From Campylobacter concisus (lineage in GTDB: Bacteria > Campylobacterota > Campylobacteria > Campylobacterales > Campylobacteraceae), in the NCBI GenBank assembly GCA_002092835.1, contig LVWL01000001.1, positions 1-64,000 of the forward strand: a DNA stretch of 64,000 nt, in the 5' to 3' direction. The translations under genes were made by a program, and so were the position numbers. Each line of letters starts with the position of its first letter. The first letter of the stretch is position 1. The notes beneath the pieces were generated by a model. That model made no database searches and was not told the DNA's origin. It was given only the letters and a program-made list of their open reading frames with translations. Shown here in pieces: positions 20,144-28,709 of the stretch.

Positions 20144-20758
20144 GTTGTTTCCTTTGTTAAATTTTGCGGAATCATATCGTTAAAAAGCTAAAAATAGATT
20201 AAAGAGGCTTGCGAGAGCGAACTTTTGCAAACAAGAAAGCAAAAAATTAGAGTACCAAGCCATACCCGCTCGGTGATTACAGCGATTAAATTTAACGGCT
20301 CCTAGCCGTCTAAACTCCAAACAGGTGGCATACCCGGCCGGTGCGTCAAGCCAGATCTTGATGTGATTGAGTAGCATCGCTAGACTGAGTAAATTTGGCC
20401 GATAAGAGGCTAAATTTACTGACGACCGGCTTGCTAGCAAAGGGCAGCCGATTTTTTACGCCGCAAGCTTACGCCTTGCGCGCTTTTGCTATTTTGTACG
20501 CTAAATTTACCGTCCAAAACGCCAAAATCCAATGCTCAAATTTTTGCCCGTCATCATGCCGTAGCTAGTCGAAATTTAACGACGAATTTAACCGCAACGG
20601 ATTAAATTTACGGTCCAAATTCGGCTCCGAAATCCTCGCCGTCAAATTTAAAACGCAAATGCCGTCTACGCTCAAAATCAAATTTCGCGGCAAATTTTAC
20701 AACCCAAAATAACCGAATTTTAGCAGCAAAAGACGAGTTAAAAGTGCGTAAATTCGCA
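20144..20758. other. 615 bp without a supported gene
   Basis: Short open frames here (for example on the minus strand at 20180-20440) have no recognisable domain, no good ribosome site and odd composition. A small hairpin (ACGGCT/AGCCGT near 20293) is the only structure noticed. Confidence 0.45.
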
Positions 20759-20971
20759 TCACTCCGGCGGTTTATAGCCTTTTTCTTTGCGGCGTAGCTC
20801 CAGCTCATAGGCGTCGTTTAGCGCGTCTTCGTCGTCAAATTTCGCCCCGTCCAAAAACTTTCGCTCGTCGTCAAACTGCCTAGTTTTGAGCCCCCACAGC
20901 AGCGCCGCCAGCCCGCACGCGCCCAGCAGCGTAGAAACCCCGATCATCATCGCCACGACCGCCCCGCTCAT
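20759..20971 (-). CDS. ccoS: CcoS/FixS-type cbb3 oxidase maturation protein
   Basis: A 70-residue protein with one membrane helix (VVAMMIGVSTLLGACGLAAL) followed at once by the diagnostic LWGLKTRQFDDE and an acidic tail. This is the CcoS signature: a small protein needed to insert haem b and copper into cbb3-type cytochrome oxidase. The usual partner CcoI copper ATPase is not adjacent in this window, so ccoS appears displaced. It is divergent from a truncated terC. The N-terminal SGAVVAMMIG fits the ATG at 20971. Confidence 0.88.
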   Translation of the reverse strand: MSGAVVAMMIGVSTLLGACGLAALLWGLKTRQFDDERKFLDGAKFDDEDALNDAYELELRRKEKGYKPPE

Positions 20972-21001
20972 CGCTCGCTCCTAGCCCGCAGTGCGTTTAA
21001 C

Positions 21002-21346
21002 ACGACCGCGACCGAGCTTAGCGACGTTATGTTCGCCTTTGACAGCGTGCCTGCTGTGATAGCCGTCAGCCGTGAACCGCTCATAATCTACTCGGCTATG
21101 ATTTTTGCTATTTTAGGACTTAGGACGCTTTATTTCGTACTGGAAGCCCTAAAAGCGCACCTCGTCTATCTTGAAAAAGCCGTCGTCGCATTGCTGTTTT
21201 TCATCGCGTTTAAGCTCGGACTAAACGCTACGGCGCATATCTTTCATCACGGCGTCGAGATATCGGCTCAAACCAGCCTTTGGATAATACTTGGAATTTT
21301 GGGTTTAGGCATAGGCGCCAGCTTGCTAAAGCCAGAGGGCGAATAA
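21002..21346 (+). pseudogene. C-terminal remnant of a TerC-family membrane protein
   Basis: Encodes the last third of a TerC/Alx-type metal-ion exporter: the conserved motif ATELSDVMFAFDSVPAVIAVS, then three hydrophobic segments (LIIYSAMIFAILGLRTLYF, AVVALLFFIAFKLGL, LWIILGILGLGIGASLL). The first ~190 residues with the first membrane-embedded acidic motif are missing: the frame simply runs open into ccoS DNA. A Met at 21029 could start a 105-residue product, but this lacks half of the paired motifs. It is therefore a deletion remnant, and the deletion may also have brought ccoS here. Confidence 0.8.
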
Positions 21347-21852
21347 TATGCTCCTAACTTGTCAAATTTTACGTCATTTAAGCTGACTAAAATTTGACGC
21401 TAAATTTTAAATCTAGTCTACCAAATTTAACGTCGTCTGCTTGTAGAAGTTCATCTGCTTTGAGATTTTCGTTCAAACCTTGCTTCTTTATAGTAGTATT
21501 ACGGTAGTAAATTTAGCAGCAAATTCGTTCAGACAACTCTCTCATAAATTCATCGCTCGAATTTTTAGCACTAATTCGGTTTTAATTTCGCGATCACATT
21601 AAGTTAAATTTTGAAAAGACGACTACTGAAACAAAAAATAAGATCGCCGACCGGCGTCAAAAAACATCGATTGCTCGTTTCGCTATGCATCAAATTTATA
21701 CCAATTTTTGCACTAAATTTAGCCATAGCCGATTTAAATTCGGATTCAAATTTAAGTATGCCCGATCCATCAAATTTTGTATTTAATTTGGCTCAATTAA
21801 ACTCAAGTAGATTCTCTCTTACCAATTTTAAAAGATTTTGATATAAATTTTC
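21347..21852. other. 506 bp without a supported gene
   Basis: AT-rich DNA with many TAAATTT words. No convincing coding frame, hairpin or repeat was seen. Confidence 0.45.
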
Positions 21853-22490
21853 TTATGTAGCTTTAGTATTATATCTAAAATCGTACTCTTTTAAATACAA
21901 TAAGAGATTCTATTTCTTGAAGCCTTTAAATTTAGATAATCATGTTTAGCATATTCCCAGAAGTTTTCTATACCATTTATATGATTCTTCTCGTTTACAA
22001 ATTCATTCTTAGAATGCTTCACTCTATAATGAGCTTTTAGCTCCATAATCTACAAGTCCGTCATAAGCTTTCCAACAACCAGAATAGATAGTAGAGCTAT
22101 TAAGCTCGCTAAATTTAGGTAGTATGGGATTAGCTCACTAGCAGAGCGGTTTTTAACTATTTGGGCATATACCATACTGTCATGCTTTAACATCCCAAAT
22201 ACCGACTGCTTTCAGGAAGTAAAAGTAGCTTTTGTCAATCTCAAAGCGAAGCTTCTAGACGAGCTTACGAGCTGGAAATTTCACCTGAAAACTTAGATAT
22301 CTTTTTATACTCTTTAGACATAAAAATTCTGATATTTTTAGTTATTTTGTTGATTGTTTTTCTGGGATATTAGTAAATTCGGCTATCTTACAGCTTCTAT
22401 ATCAGATGATAAATACCATAAAATCTCTCTAAATTTCTTCTATGAAATTCGGGAACGAATTATATACTTATTTTTTATAGCTTTCATCAT
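21853..22490 (-). mobile_element. Degenerate IS1595-family (ISXO2-like) transposase
   Basis: Reading the minus strand across several frames recovers an ISXO2-like transposase: MKAIKNKYIIRSRI at 22487, FTNISRKTINKITKN-like HTH, ISKFSGE, a damaged catalytic core, then VKHSKNEFVNEKNHING, IENFWEYAKH, KFKGFKK and YLKEYDFRYN before a TAA at 21853. Several frameshifts and stops interrupt it, so it is dead. The order of motifs is exactly that of the family. Terminal inverted repeats could not be identified by eye. Confidence 0.78.
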
Positions 22491-22915
22491 AACTTAATAC
22501 TCCTTTTCTTATGTTTGTATTAAATTATAATGAGCCTAATTTATTATATATTGGAGTCTTTTATTCTTAACACTTTAATAAATGATATTATAGTTCTAAG
22601 AACATATAATAGAATTGAAACCGATTGTTTTATTAGATTAAAGTAAATTTATTTTTATTTTAAATAATATTTTTTTAAATTTGTAGTTTAAATATTTGCA
22701 TAAAAACTTTTGCAACACTATAAAAGCCAATTTACTTTTATGATTAATATTTATAAACTTGATTTTTGTAAAAATTTTTACAAAAAGCGTGTTAAAATTA
22801 CTGCGAGCTTAAAAATTTGCTACATAAAATTTTATTTTGCTACAAACTTTAAGCTATATTTTATGAAAGGTAACTGCAATATAATATTGTAGGAATATCG
22901 AAGTTTAGGTATCTA
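22491..22915. other. 425 bp AT-rich spacer before the integration site
   Basis: Very AT-rich; one 60-codon frame at 22710-22892 has no ribosome site and a low-complexity composition. Nothing else was seen. Confidence 0.4.
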
Positions 22916-22960
22916 TGGTATCACGGGGGAGACTTGAACTCCCGACCTCCGGCTTATGAG
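22916..22960 (-). repeat. 3' fragment of tRNA-Met (CAT): attachment site 1
   Basis: On the minus strand this 45-nt segment reads CTCATAAGCC (anticodon loop with CAT), GGAGGTC, a perfect T-arm (GGGAG-TTCAAGT-CTCCC) and ends in ACCA. The 5' half of a tRNA does not follow: the bases that should pair with the anticodon stem are absent. It is thus the 3' part of an elongator tRNA-Met left by site-specific integration. The recombinase gene begins 104 bp to the right. A near-identical copy lies at 46676-46720. Confidence 0.8.
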
Positions 22961-23064
22961 ATAAATTTTTAAATATCACTCAAAGCCCTGCTGCATCGCC
23001 ATTACAAACAACTTTTTTCAATAAGCATTAGTCGAGTGTCCCACTTTTGTTCCACTGCAAAAGC

Positions 23065-24999
23065 ATGGTACATCTAAAAAACCGCAATGGAATTTATTAC
23101 TACCGAAGCGTATTAAAACCAAAAGTAAGAAAAGTTTTTAACTGTTCAAGGGAGCTATGTTTCTCCTTGGGGACTTGTTCCATATTAAAAGCCAGAAAAT
23201 CTGCTAGAATTTATGATAGATATATTTATCTCATAACAAAGGCAGTGGACATGAAGCTAAATCAAGGAATTATAGATTCATTAGTTGATAGTTTTATGCA
23301 AGCAAAGATCGATAAGAGCATAAAAGAGCATTCACTTTATGATAAAAAGATAGATGTTGACTTTGCAGATGCACTAAATCAGCACTTCAAAGAAGCCTTA
23401 AAAAATGATAGCTTTCCTAATCTTCTAAAACAAAGCAATGAGGCTTTGATAAATAAAGCTGAAATTTTATCTAACAACTTAGATGAAGCCATAGATCAAG
23501 ATGATAAAGCCAGTATAGCTCAAACCTTGCTTGAGAAACATATATTATCACTAAACTATCTCATATCAAAGCTTGATAAAAGCACAAACCTCGTTTCTAA
23601 AAAGCTTAAATGTTTAAACAAACAAGATGAAAATTATAGCTTTGAATCAAACAATATAGATAGCTTTCAGGACAATATTGAAACCCTTAATGAAACACAT
23701 GTACTGCCTCTTAATAAAGAAGGCATGAAAAATTTAACTAAAAATTTCTCACACGCCATAATGACAACTGCCAAGCAAAAATATGGACTCAACACTCCTC
23801 TTAAGCTAGTAAAAATTAAAGACGATGAGAGAAGTGTAGAGCAGATACTAACTAGTGATAGTCATATCATAGGTAAACGCATAAAAGTAGGTGATAAAAG
23901 CTTTAGTGTAGGTATTTTAAATGATGAAATAAGACAAGAATATGAGATAGTACCATGCTCTACCAGCCAAAGAAAGGTGGAGAGCAAAGAGATCATCACA
24001 CTAAAAATAGCATTTGAAAATTTTATAGCAAATACTAGTATTAGTCAAAAATGGTCAAGTAGCACTATGGATCTGGTAAATATAGTAGGAAACATACTAT
24101 TTAAATTTTTTAGCCCAAACAAAGATATTGCAGCCATATCACGAGATGATCTGCTTAAATTTAGAAATACTTTATCTCTCATACCAACCAATCTAAATCA
24201 AAAAGCCAAATACAAAGACAAAAGCTTGGAGCAAATCATACACATAGGCAAAAACGATCCTAAGCTATCACAAGTAACTATACAAAAGTATATGATAAGG
24301 GTTATTCAGTTTTTTAAGTATTGCTATAACAGCGACTACATAAGTAAGAGCATCGTAAATGGTCTAAACGTAAAAGTAGAGATAAATCCGATGGAGCGTA
24401 AGGTGCTACCTTATAGCAAAGATGAAGCTAACACTATCTTTAAAATAGTCCAAAATTTTAAAGATGCAAACAAGTCACCAAGCAAGCGGATAAACGCAAA
24501 TGATCTATATTATATAACTATGATAGCAGCATATAGTGGCATGAGGATAAATGAGATAATTCAATTAAGGACACGTGACATCATTTATCATAATAATGTA
24601 CTTTGTTTTAGTATAAATAGAGATGATGGCAAGAGTACTAAAAATATAAATTCCATAAGGATCGTGCCGGTTCATAGTAAGCTAATAGAGCTTGGGCTAA
24701 TGGAGTTTGTAAAACAAAGAGCCAGTACAAACAAAAGCATCTTTAAAGTAAGCAATAAAGACTTTTCTGAAATTTTTAGATCTCAAATACAACGAAAGCT
24801 AATAAGTAACGATAAGCAAAAGACTTTTTACTCGTTTAGGCACTATTTTATAGATACGCTTGTCCAACAAGAAGTAGAGCCAAATATCATAGCTCAAATA
24901 GTAGGACATGAGAAACAGTATAAAATTTTACTTGGAACCTATGCTACAAATATAAATGCTAGTGTGTTAAAAGCAAAAGTTGAAATGGTAAGTTACTAA
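23065..24999 (+). CDS. Tyrosine-type site-specific recombinase (integrase 1)
   Basis: A ~644-residue phage-type integrase that starts MVHLKNRNGIYYYR; an upstream Met at 23047 is less likely. The C-terminal catalytic domain has the expected residues: Arg in AAYSGMRINEIIQL, His/Arg in YSFRHYFIDT, His in IVGHEKQY, and the nucleophile Tyr in LLGTYA. The long N-terminal half, with a SAM-like core-binding region around WSSSTMDLVNIVG, is typical of large epsilonproteobacterial island integrases. Its closest relative here is integrase 2 at 46825. Position beside the tRNA-Met fragment fits insertion at that tRNA. Confidence 0.92.
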   Translation: MVHLKNRNGIYYYRSVLKPKVRKVFNCSRELCFSLGTCSILKARKSARIYDRYIYLITKAVDMKLNQGIIDSLVDSFMQAKIDKSIKEHSLYDKKIDVDFADALNQHFKEALKNDSFPNLLKQSNEALINKAEILSNNLDEAIDQDDKASIAQTLLEKHILSLNYLISKLDKSTNLVSKKLKCLNKQDENYSFESNNIDSFQDNIETLNETHVLPLNKEGMKNLTKNFSHAIMTTAKQKYGLNTPLKLVKIKDDERSVEQILTSDSHIIGKRIKVGDKSFSVGILNDEIRQEYEIVPCSTSQRKVESKEIITLKIAFENFIANTSISQKWSSSTMDLVNIVGNILFKFFSPNKDIAAISRDDLLKFRNTLSLIPTNLNQKAKYKDKSLEQIIHIGKNDPKLSQVTIQKYMIRVIQFFKYCYNSDYISKSIVNGLNVKVEINPMERKVLPYSKDEANTIFKIVQNFKDANKSPSKRINANDLYYITMIAAYSGMRINEIIQLRTRDIIYHNNVLCFSINRDDGKSTKNINSIRIVPVHSKLIELGLMEFVKQRASTNKSIFKVSNKDFSEIFRSQIQRKLISNDKQKTFYSFRHYFIDTLVQQEVEPNIIAQIVGHEKQYKILLGTYATNINASVLKAKVEMVSY

Positions 25000-25017
25000 T
25001 ATATCTCATAATACATT

Positions 25018-25250
25018 TTATTAAGTAACTTTACTTCACTATACTTATTTGACATGGTTTTACATAGGCATACTTGTTTTACTTCACTTAACTATACTTC
25101 ACGTGACTTCACTATACGTAAATTACGTATACCTATTTTACATAGTTTTACTTTAGTATACGTGTTTTACCTTACTGTACTTCACTATACATGTTTTACG
25201 TAGTTTTACCTTATGTAACATTACGTAAAATTATGCTACCATACACTTTA
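25018..25250. repeat. Degenerate direct repeats with a 73-bp period (TTCACTATAC)
   Basis: The decamer TTCACTATAC occurs at 25035, 25108 and 25181, exactly 73 bp apart, embedded in many TTTTAC, TACGTA and GTATAC words and a near-palindrome (TACGTAAATTACGTA around 25115-25129). The strip begins 16 bp after integrase 1. It could be recombinase arm sites, iterons of a replication origin or a protein-binding array; nothing in it looks coding. Confidence 0.7.
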
Positions 25251-25276
25251 ATTATCTAGATTCACCCCTATTAAGC

Positions 25277-25330
25277 ATCAACATTTTTATATGTTGATAA
25301 ACTTACTTAGCAAGCTCGGGCTGAGCTTGC
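25277..25330. other. Two adjacent perfect hairpins between integrase and relaxase
   Basis: ATCAACAT/ATGTTGAT (8-bp stem, 6-nt loop, 25277-25298) and GCAAGCTC/GAGCTTGC (8-bp stem, 5-nt loop, 25310-25330) lie 11 bp apart. Neither is followed by a clear U-run on the plus strand. The position between the repeat array and the relaxase gene fits a transfer or replication origin, or a weak terminator for the integrase. Confidence 0.45.
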
Positions 25331-25561
25331 TGTAAGGTCTTAGCCAGACGGGCAAAATTTTTATTTGGAAAGATACAGCTTAAACAAAACTTTATCCATT
25401 CAAGATAACCTTTGTTGATAAAAGGTCTAAGTTTTATTTAAGATAAATATTATTTTAGGACGCTCAAAATTTCACTCATAAAATTTCTTACTTTTAAAAC
25501 AATAATCCCTATCCATAAAATGCTAAAATAGCAAGCAAAATATAAATGGCTAAATTTACAA

Positions 25562-25772
25562 ATGCTAGAAAGTGACCTTTGGGAGTCGGCGGATCTTTTG
25601 CGCTCAGGCTCAAACCTCATATCTCATCAATACTGCATGCCGGTGCTTGGTCTTATCTTTTTGCGATACGCTCTGGGGCGAGCTACCTGAGTGCTATGAT
25701 GATATGAGTATCTCGGCGTGCAGAGAGAAAATTTACGAGTATGTCTATATGAGATATAGGAGTGTTGCGTAG
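25562..25772 (+). pseudogene. Relic of a type I restriction-modification locus (HsdM N-terminus joined to another fragment)
   Basis: From ATG 25562 the frame encodes [20 protein letters not shown] and [16 protein letters not shown], the start of HsdM-type adenine methylases (LW-x-ADxLR and [13 protein letters not shown]). It breaks at 25688. A second frame continues with ECYDDMSISACREKIYEYVY and MRYRSVA, which may be the end of an HsdR-type subunit. The methylase core (NPPF/Y) is missing. A large deletion appears to have fused the two ends. A ribosome site is not obvious. Confidence 0.6.
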
Positions 25773-25890
25773 AATATATCGCAAGTTTGTAAGCAAGCCC
25801 GTGTAAATTTATTAAGTAAAATTTATACGGCTAGCTTACTTTGGTGGCTTAAATTTATAGATTACGCATTGTAAAATTAAAGGATGCTAG

Positions 25891-27306
25891 CTACCCCATC
25901 TCCATCCCAACATCATCTTTTGTAATTTTACCCCTTAGCTCTGGTATCTCATTTACTATCATCTCTTCTAGCTCTGGGTTGATATTTGCTATTTCTAGTA
26001 AAAGACCTATATGTTTGTTATTGGAGTCTTTTAGCTTAGAATTTTCATTTTGCAAACTTTCGGTTTTACGTGCTAGAGATTGATTTTCTCTATCTTTGTT
26101 CTTTATCAATGCATTTTGTTCATCTATCTTTGTTTGTTGATTGGTATATGTTTCTAGTTTGTGTCTAAGAATTGTTATCTCATTATCTTGCTCAGCTTGG
26201 GTCTCTTTTAAATCATCTAGCTCTTTTTCTAGCTGTTCTTTTTCTTTTAAGACTTCTATGCTTTTCTTTTTATCTTCCTCTATGATCTTGTTTTGTTCTG
26301 TTACTTGCCCATCAAGAAGTTCTACCTTTTCTTTTAGCTGCTCATCAGATGTGATGGTTATGCTTTCTTGCATTTGTTCAAAAACAGAATTTCTAAGACC
26401 TACTATTAAAGCTCTTTTTTCATTTGGCTCTAACCTAAAGTACTCGTCGCCCAACAAAGGCTCTTTCTTTTGCATATACTTATTTGCTTCCGCTTCTATA
26501 AGCTTTTGAATTTTCTCTTTTAACTCTTGCTCACTCTTATATTCACTTGCTATTTGATGCATTTGGCTTAAGCTCTTATGTCTATTTTTACTTGGCTTAC
26601 CACGAAGTATCTGACCTTCAAATGCCTCTGCTCCCATATCTTGTAGCTCTTTACCAAATTTTGCTGTTTGTGCCCTACCGCTAAATCTCAAATTTGCGTG
26701 CTTCTCAAAGTTGTAGTTTGTAAAGATAATGTGATAGTGTTTGGTCTTCTCATCATTATGTTCAGCTATAAGCAGACACTTTACACCATACTTTGCGCAG
26801 TATGCATTTATAAATCTCATTACTCTATCCATGTGTATGTTTTCATTTATAAATTTTGACTCTTCTTTGTTTAATCCTTCTTTTGGCTCTTTCTTCCTAT
26901 CTGTACCAAATGTAATGATAATCTCACAAAAGCTACTCATATCTTTACGCCAAGACTTTTTTATAGGAGTTTCTTTGCCATTTCGCTTTTGTGAGTATAA
27001 CTGCTTGGTATAGTCCTCTTTAAAGCTTTCTTGGTAACCTTTAAGTAAATTCTTTACAAAAGATATATTATGTAGTTCATCATCTTTGCTATTAGCATCT
27101 CTCATATTGCCATTACCATTAAACTCGCTTAGGAGCTTATAACGATTAATAGAGACTGGATTTTTGTTGAGATACTTTATATGCTTGGTTTGATTTTTCT
27201 CACGACATGCATGTGCAAATCTACCTATAGCTCTACCATATGTTAAAAAATCTGACCTTACGTTTATAACTAGGTTGTGGTTGTTTATTGTATATGCATT
27301 AGCCAT
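25891..27306 (-). CDS. Pre/Mob-like relaxase (MOBV-type)
   Basis: A 471-residue plasmid-recombination/mobilisation-like protein. The N-terminal ~220 residues include IIITFGTD, MDRVMRFINAYC and the metal-binding motif in AEHNDEKTKHYHIIFTNY, which fits the H-x-D-E-x-T-x-H-x-H pattern of MOBV relaxases. The C-terminal half is a long coiled coil (heptads from EQMQESITITSDE to about residue 440), common in this family. It is the last island-type gene before the chromosomal-looking cytochrome, and may nick an origin among the repeats and hairpins to its right-hand promoter side or at 25.0-25.3 kb. Frame intact. Confidence 0.8.
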   Translation of the reverse strand: MANAYTINNHNLVINVRSDFLTYGRAIGRFAHACREKNQTKHIKYLNKNPVSINRYKLLSEFNGNGNMRDANSKDDELHNISFVKNLLKGYQESFKEDYTKQLYSQKRNGKETPIKKSWRKDMSSFCEIIITFGTDRKKEPKEGLNKEESKFINENIHMDRVMRFINAYCAKYGVKCLLIAEHNDEKTKHYHIIFTNYNFEKHANLRFSGRAQTAKFGKELQDMGAEAFEGQILRGKPSKNRHKSLSQMHQIASEYKSEQELKEKIQKLIEAEANKYMQKKEPLLGDEYFRLEPNEKRALIVGLRNSVFEQMQESITITSDEQLKEKVELLDGQVTEQNKIIEEDKKKSIEVLKEKEQLEKELDDLKETQAEQDNEITILRHKLETYTNQQTKIDEQNALIKNKDRENQSLARKTESLQNENSKLKDSNNKHIGLLLEIANINPELEEMIVNEIPELRGKITKDDVGMEMG

Positions 27307-27550
27307 GGCAAATCACCTCACTACATAAACTTTCTCTCGTGCTAGCGGTGCTAGTTACTATAAATGAAATTTTTTTCATTTTCTTCCTTTTTAAAAAAGT
27401 ATTTATAGTAATTACACCAATTTTGGAAAAAATTTCGGCTAGGAATGCAAATTTTGTAAAAAAGTTTATTTTTTAAGAAAGAAAAATTAAAAATATTAAA
27501 ATGATGGAGGTTAAAAATGTGTATTTAAGGGAGTTTGAGATAAAAAGATT

Positions 27551-27572
27551 ATCCGCCCCAGATGAGACGGAT
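27551..27572 (-). terminator. Rho-independent terminator of the cytochrome gene
   Basis: On the minus strand, ATCCGTCTC and GGGGCGGAT can form a 9-bp stem (two G-U pairs) with an ATCT loop, followed by AATCTTTTTATC. It starts 7 bp after the restored cytochrome stop. Confidence 0.6.
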
Positions 27573-27578
27573 GAGAGA

Positions 27579-28104
27579 TTATTTTTTAGTAGGAGGATAC
27601 ATCTTCCAGCTGCTATCTACCTTCCAGTCTATCGGGTGGCAAGACATACAAGTATTTAGCTTTTGCGGATGATGCACGGCGTGGCATGACTGACGCTGAA
27701 GCATCTCGTTGGCTTTATTGTGAGTGCCTTCGTGTGGATTAGATAGGCCATAGTGCGCGGTCTTTTTCTTATGTCGGCTATCTTATGACAGCTAGTGCAC
27801 TGCTCGTTTTTAAAGCCCCTTTGTTTCGCCGGCATCTCAAAGTCGCCGGTCACATACATCCTGACCTCGTTTAGCTGCTCGCCTATGGTTGGAGTGTGGC
27901 AGTCGTGGCATGTTACGTTTGCATCTTTATGCTTTTTAGCTAGTAAATTTCCCTTTGTATAAGAGTCATACTCTGGCTGCATGTTGTGACACAAGATACA
28001 AAATTCAGCCTTGTGGCTAGCAGCTTCTATCTGATGAAAAGCTATAAAGCCAACGATAGCTGCTACTATTAGTCCTATTATCGTATATTTTTTCCCTTGC
28101 TCAT
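27579..28104 (-). pseudogene. NapC/NrfH-type membrane-anchored multihaem cytochrome c, two frameshifts
   Basis: Membrane quinol-to-periplasm electron carrier. From ATG 28104 (strong AAAAGGAG site) it reads MSKGKK, a membrane helix (YTIIGLIVAAIVGFIAF) and haem motifs CILCH, CHDCH, CTSCH, CHAVHH-adjacent and CMSCH to a stop at 27579. Two one-base lesions interrupt it: an A6 run (28088-28093) where seven are needed, and an A5 run (27763-27767) where six are needed; restoring them gives TAHYGLSNPHEGTHNKANEM. The upstream neighbour encodes the end of a flavin-binding reductase, its likely electron acceptor. The cytochrome ATG overlaps that gene's TGA. Confidence 0.8.
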
Positions 28105-28455
28105 GCTTGTGCTCCTTTTGCGTTTGCCGCAGCTTGATAACCAGCTAAACGTCCGTAGCATAGACATGTTCCGTGGCTAGTGCCGGCTAAAACTACTGGA
28201 TAATCACCCAAAAAGCGTCCGCCCATAACATTACCACAGGCATAAAGTCCAGAAATTTCGTTATAGTCGGTGTCTAGCACGTTTGCAGTGCTTGGCTCAA
28301 CGGTAAAGTCACCCATAACAACTAAGCTAGCACCCACACCCATCTTGCCAGCGTAAAACCTATACTTATTGGTATTTCAACCGCATCTTTTACAGTTTTT
28401 TTGAATTGTTTATCAAACAAGGAAATGTTTTTGGCAAAAGCGGTGCGGTTTTCAA
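28101..28455 (-). pseudogene. C-terminal remnant of a periplasmic flavocytochrome c / UrdA-like reductase
   Basis: The final ~80 residues show the FAD-domain ending of fumarate/urocanate-type flavin reductases: DFTVEPSTANVLDTDYNEI, SGLYACGNVMGGRFLGDYP and GTSHGTCLCYGRLAGYQAA. A little more of the protein (ENRTAFAKNISLFDKQFKK) lies upstream after a frameshift near 28370, ending at an in-frame TAA at about 28460. The N-terminal ~400 residues with the FAD-binding start and active site are gone. Together with the NapC/NrfH-like cytochrome it is the remnant of an anaerobic respiratory pair. Confidence 0.75.
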
Positions 28456-28709
28456 GAAATATTTTGCTTTATAAAAAGATTCTATGAAATTACTTTGGAT
28501 TCATATCTAAAAATCTAGTTTATCTTGGTTTGGATTGGAAAATGGTGTTAATGCAATTTTGATATTTGATTTAACTAGTCTTAATGTTTTGCTTAAATAT
28601 AAATTCAAAATAAGTATCTCAGTAATATTATGTGGTATGGTTTAGGCTAAATTTAACAAATTTTGGTCGCCACTGTGCACTTTTACCTTTAAAATTCTAT
28701 AATTACAAA

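Noticed and set aside
20608-20808. 66-codon frame overlapping the end of ccoS
   Set aside because: Arg/Ala/Phe-rich frame from intergenic repeats; its end lies inside the ccoS gene in another frame.
22710-22892. Small 60-codon ORF before the tRNA fragment
   Set aside because: Low-complexity AT-rich DNA, no ribosome site, Lys/Phe/Tyr-rich composition expected of chance.
22916-22960. Complete tRNA gene
   Set aside because: Only the 3' part is present; the bases needed for the 5' side of the anticodon stem, D-arm and acceptor are missing. The same holds at 46676-46720.
25018-25250. CRISPR array
   Set aside because: Only three exact 10-bp repeats with related sequence between them; no 28-36-bp repeats or unique spacers and no cas genes.
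27501-27659. Plus-strand ORF MMEVKNVYLREFEIKRLSAP and onwards
   Set aside because: Has a plausible start, but soon runs through the cytochrome terminator and its antisense. At most a truncated gene start at the island edge; not supported enough to annotate.
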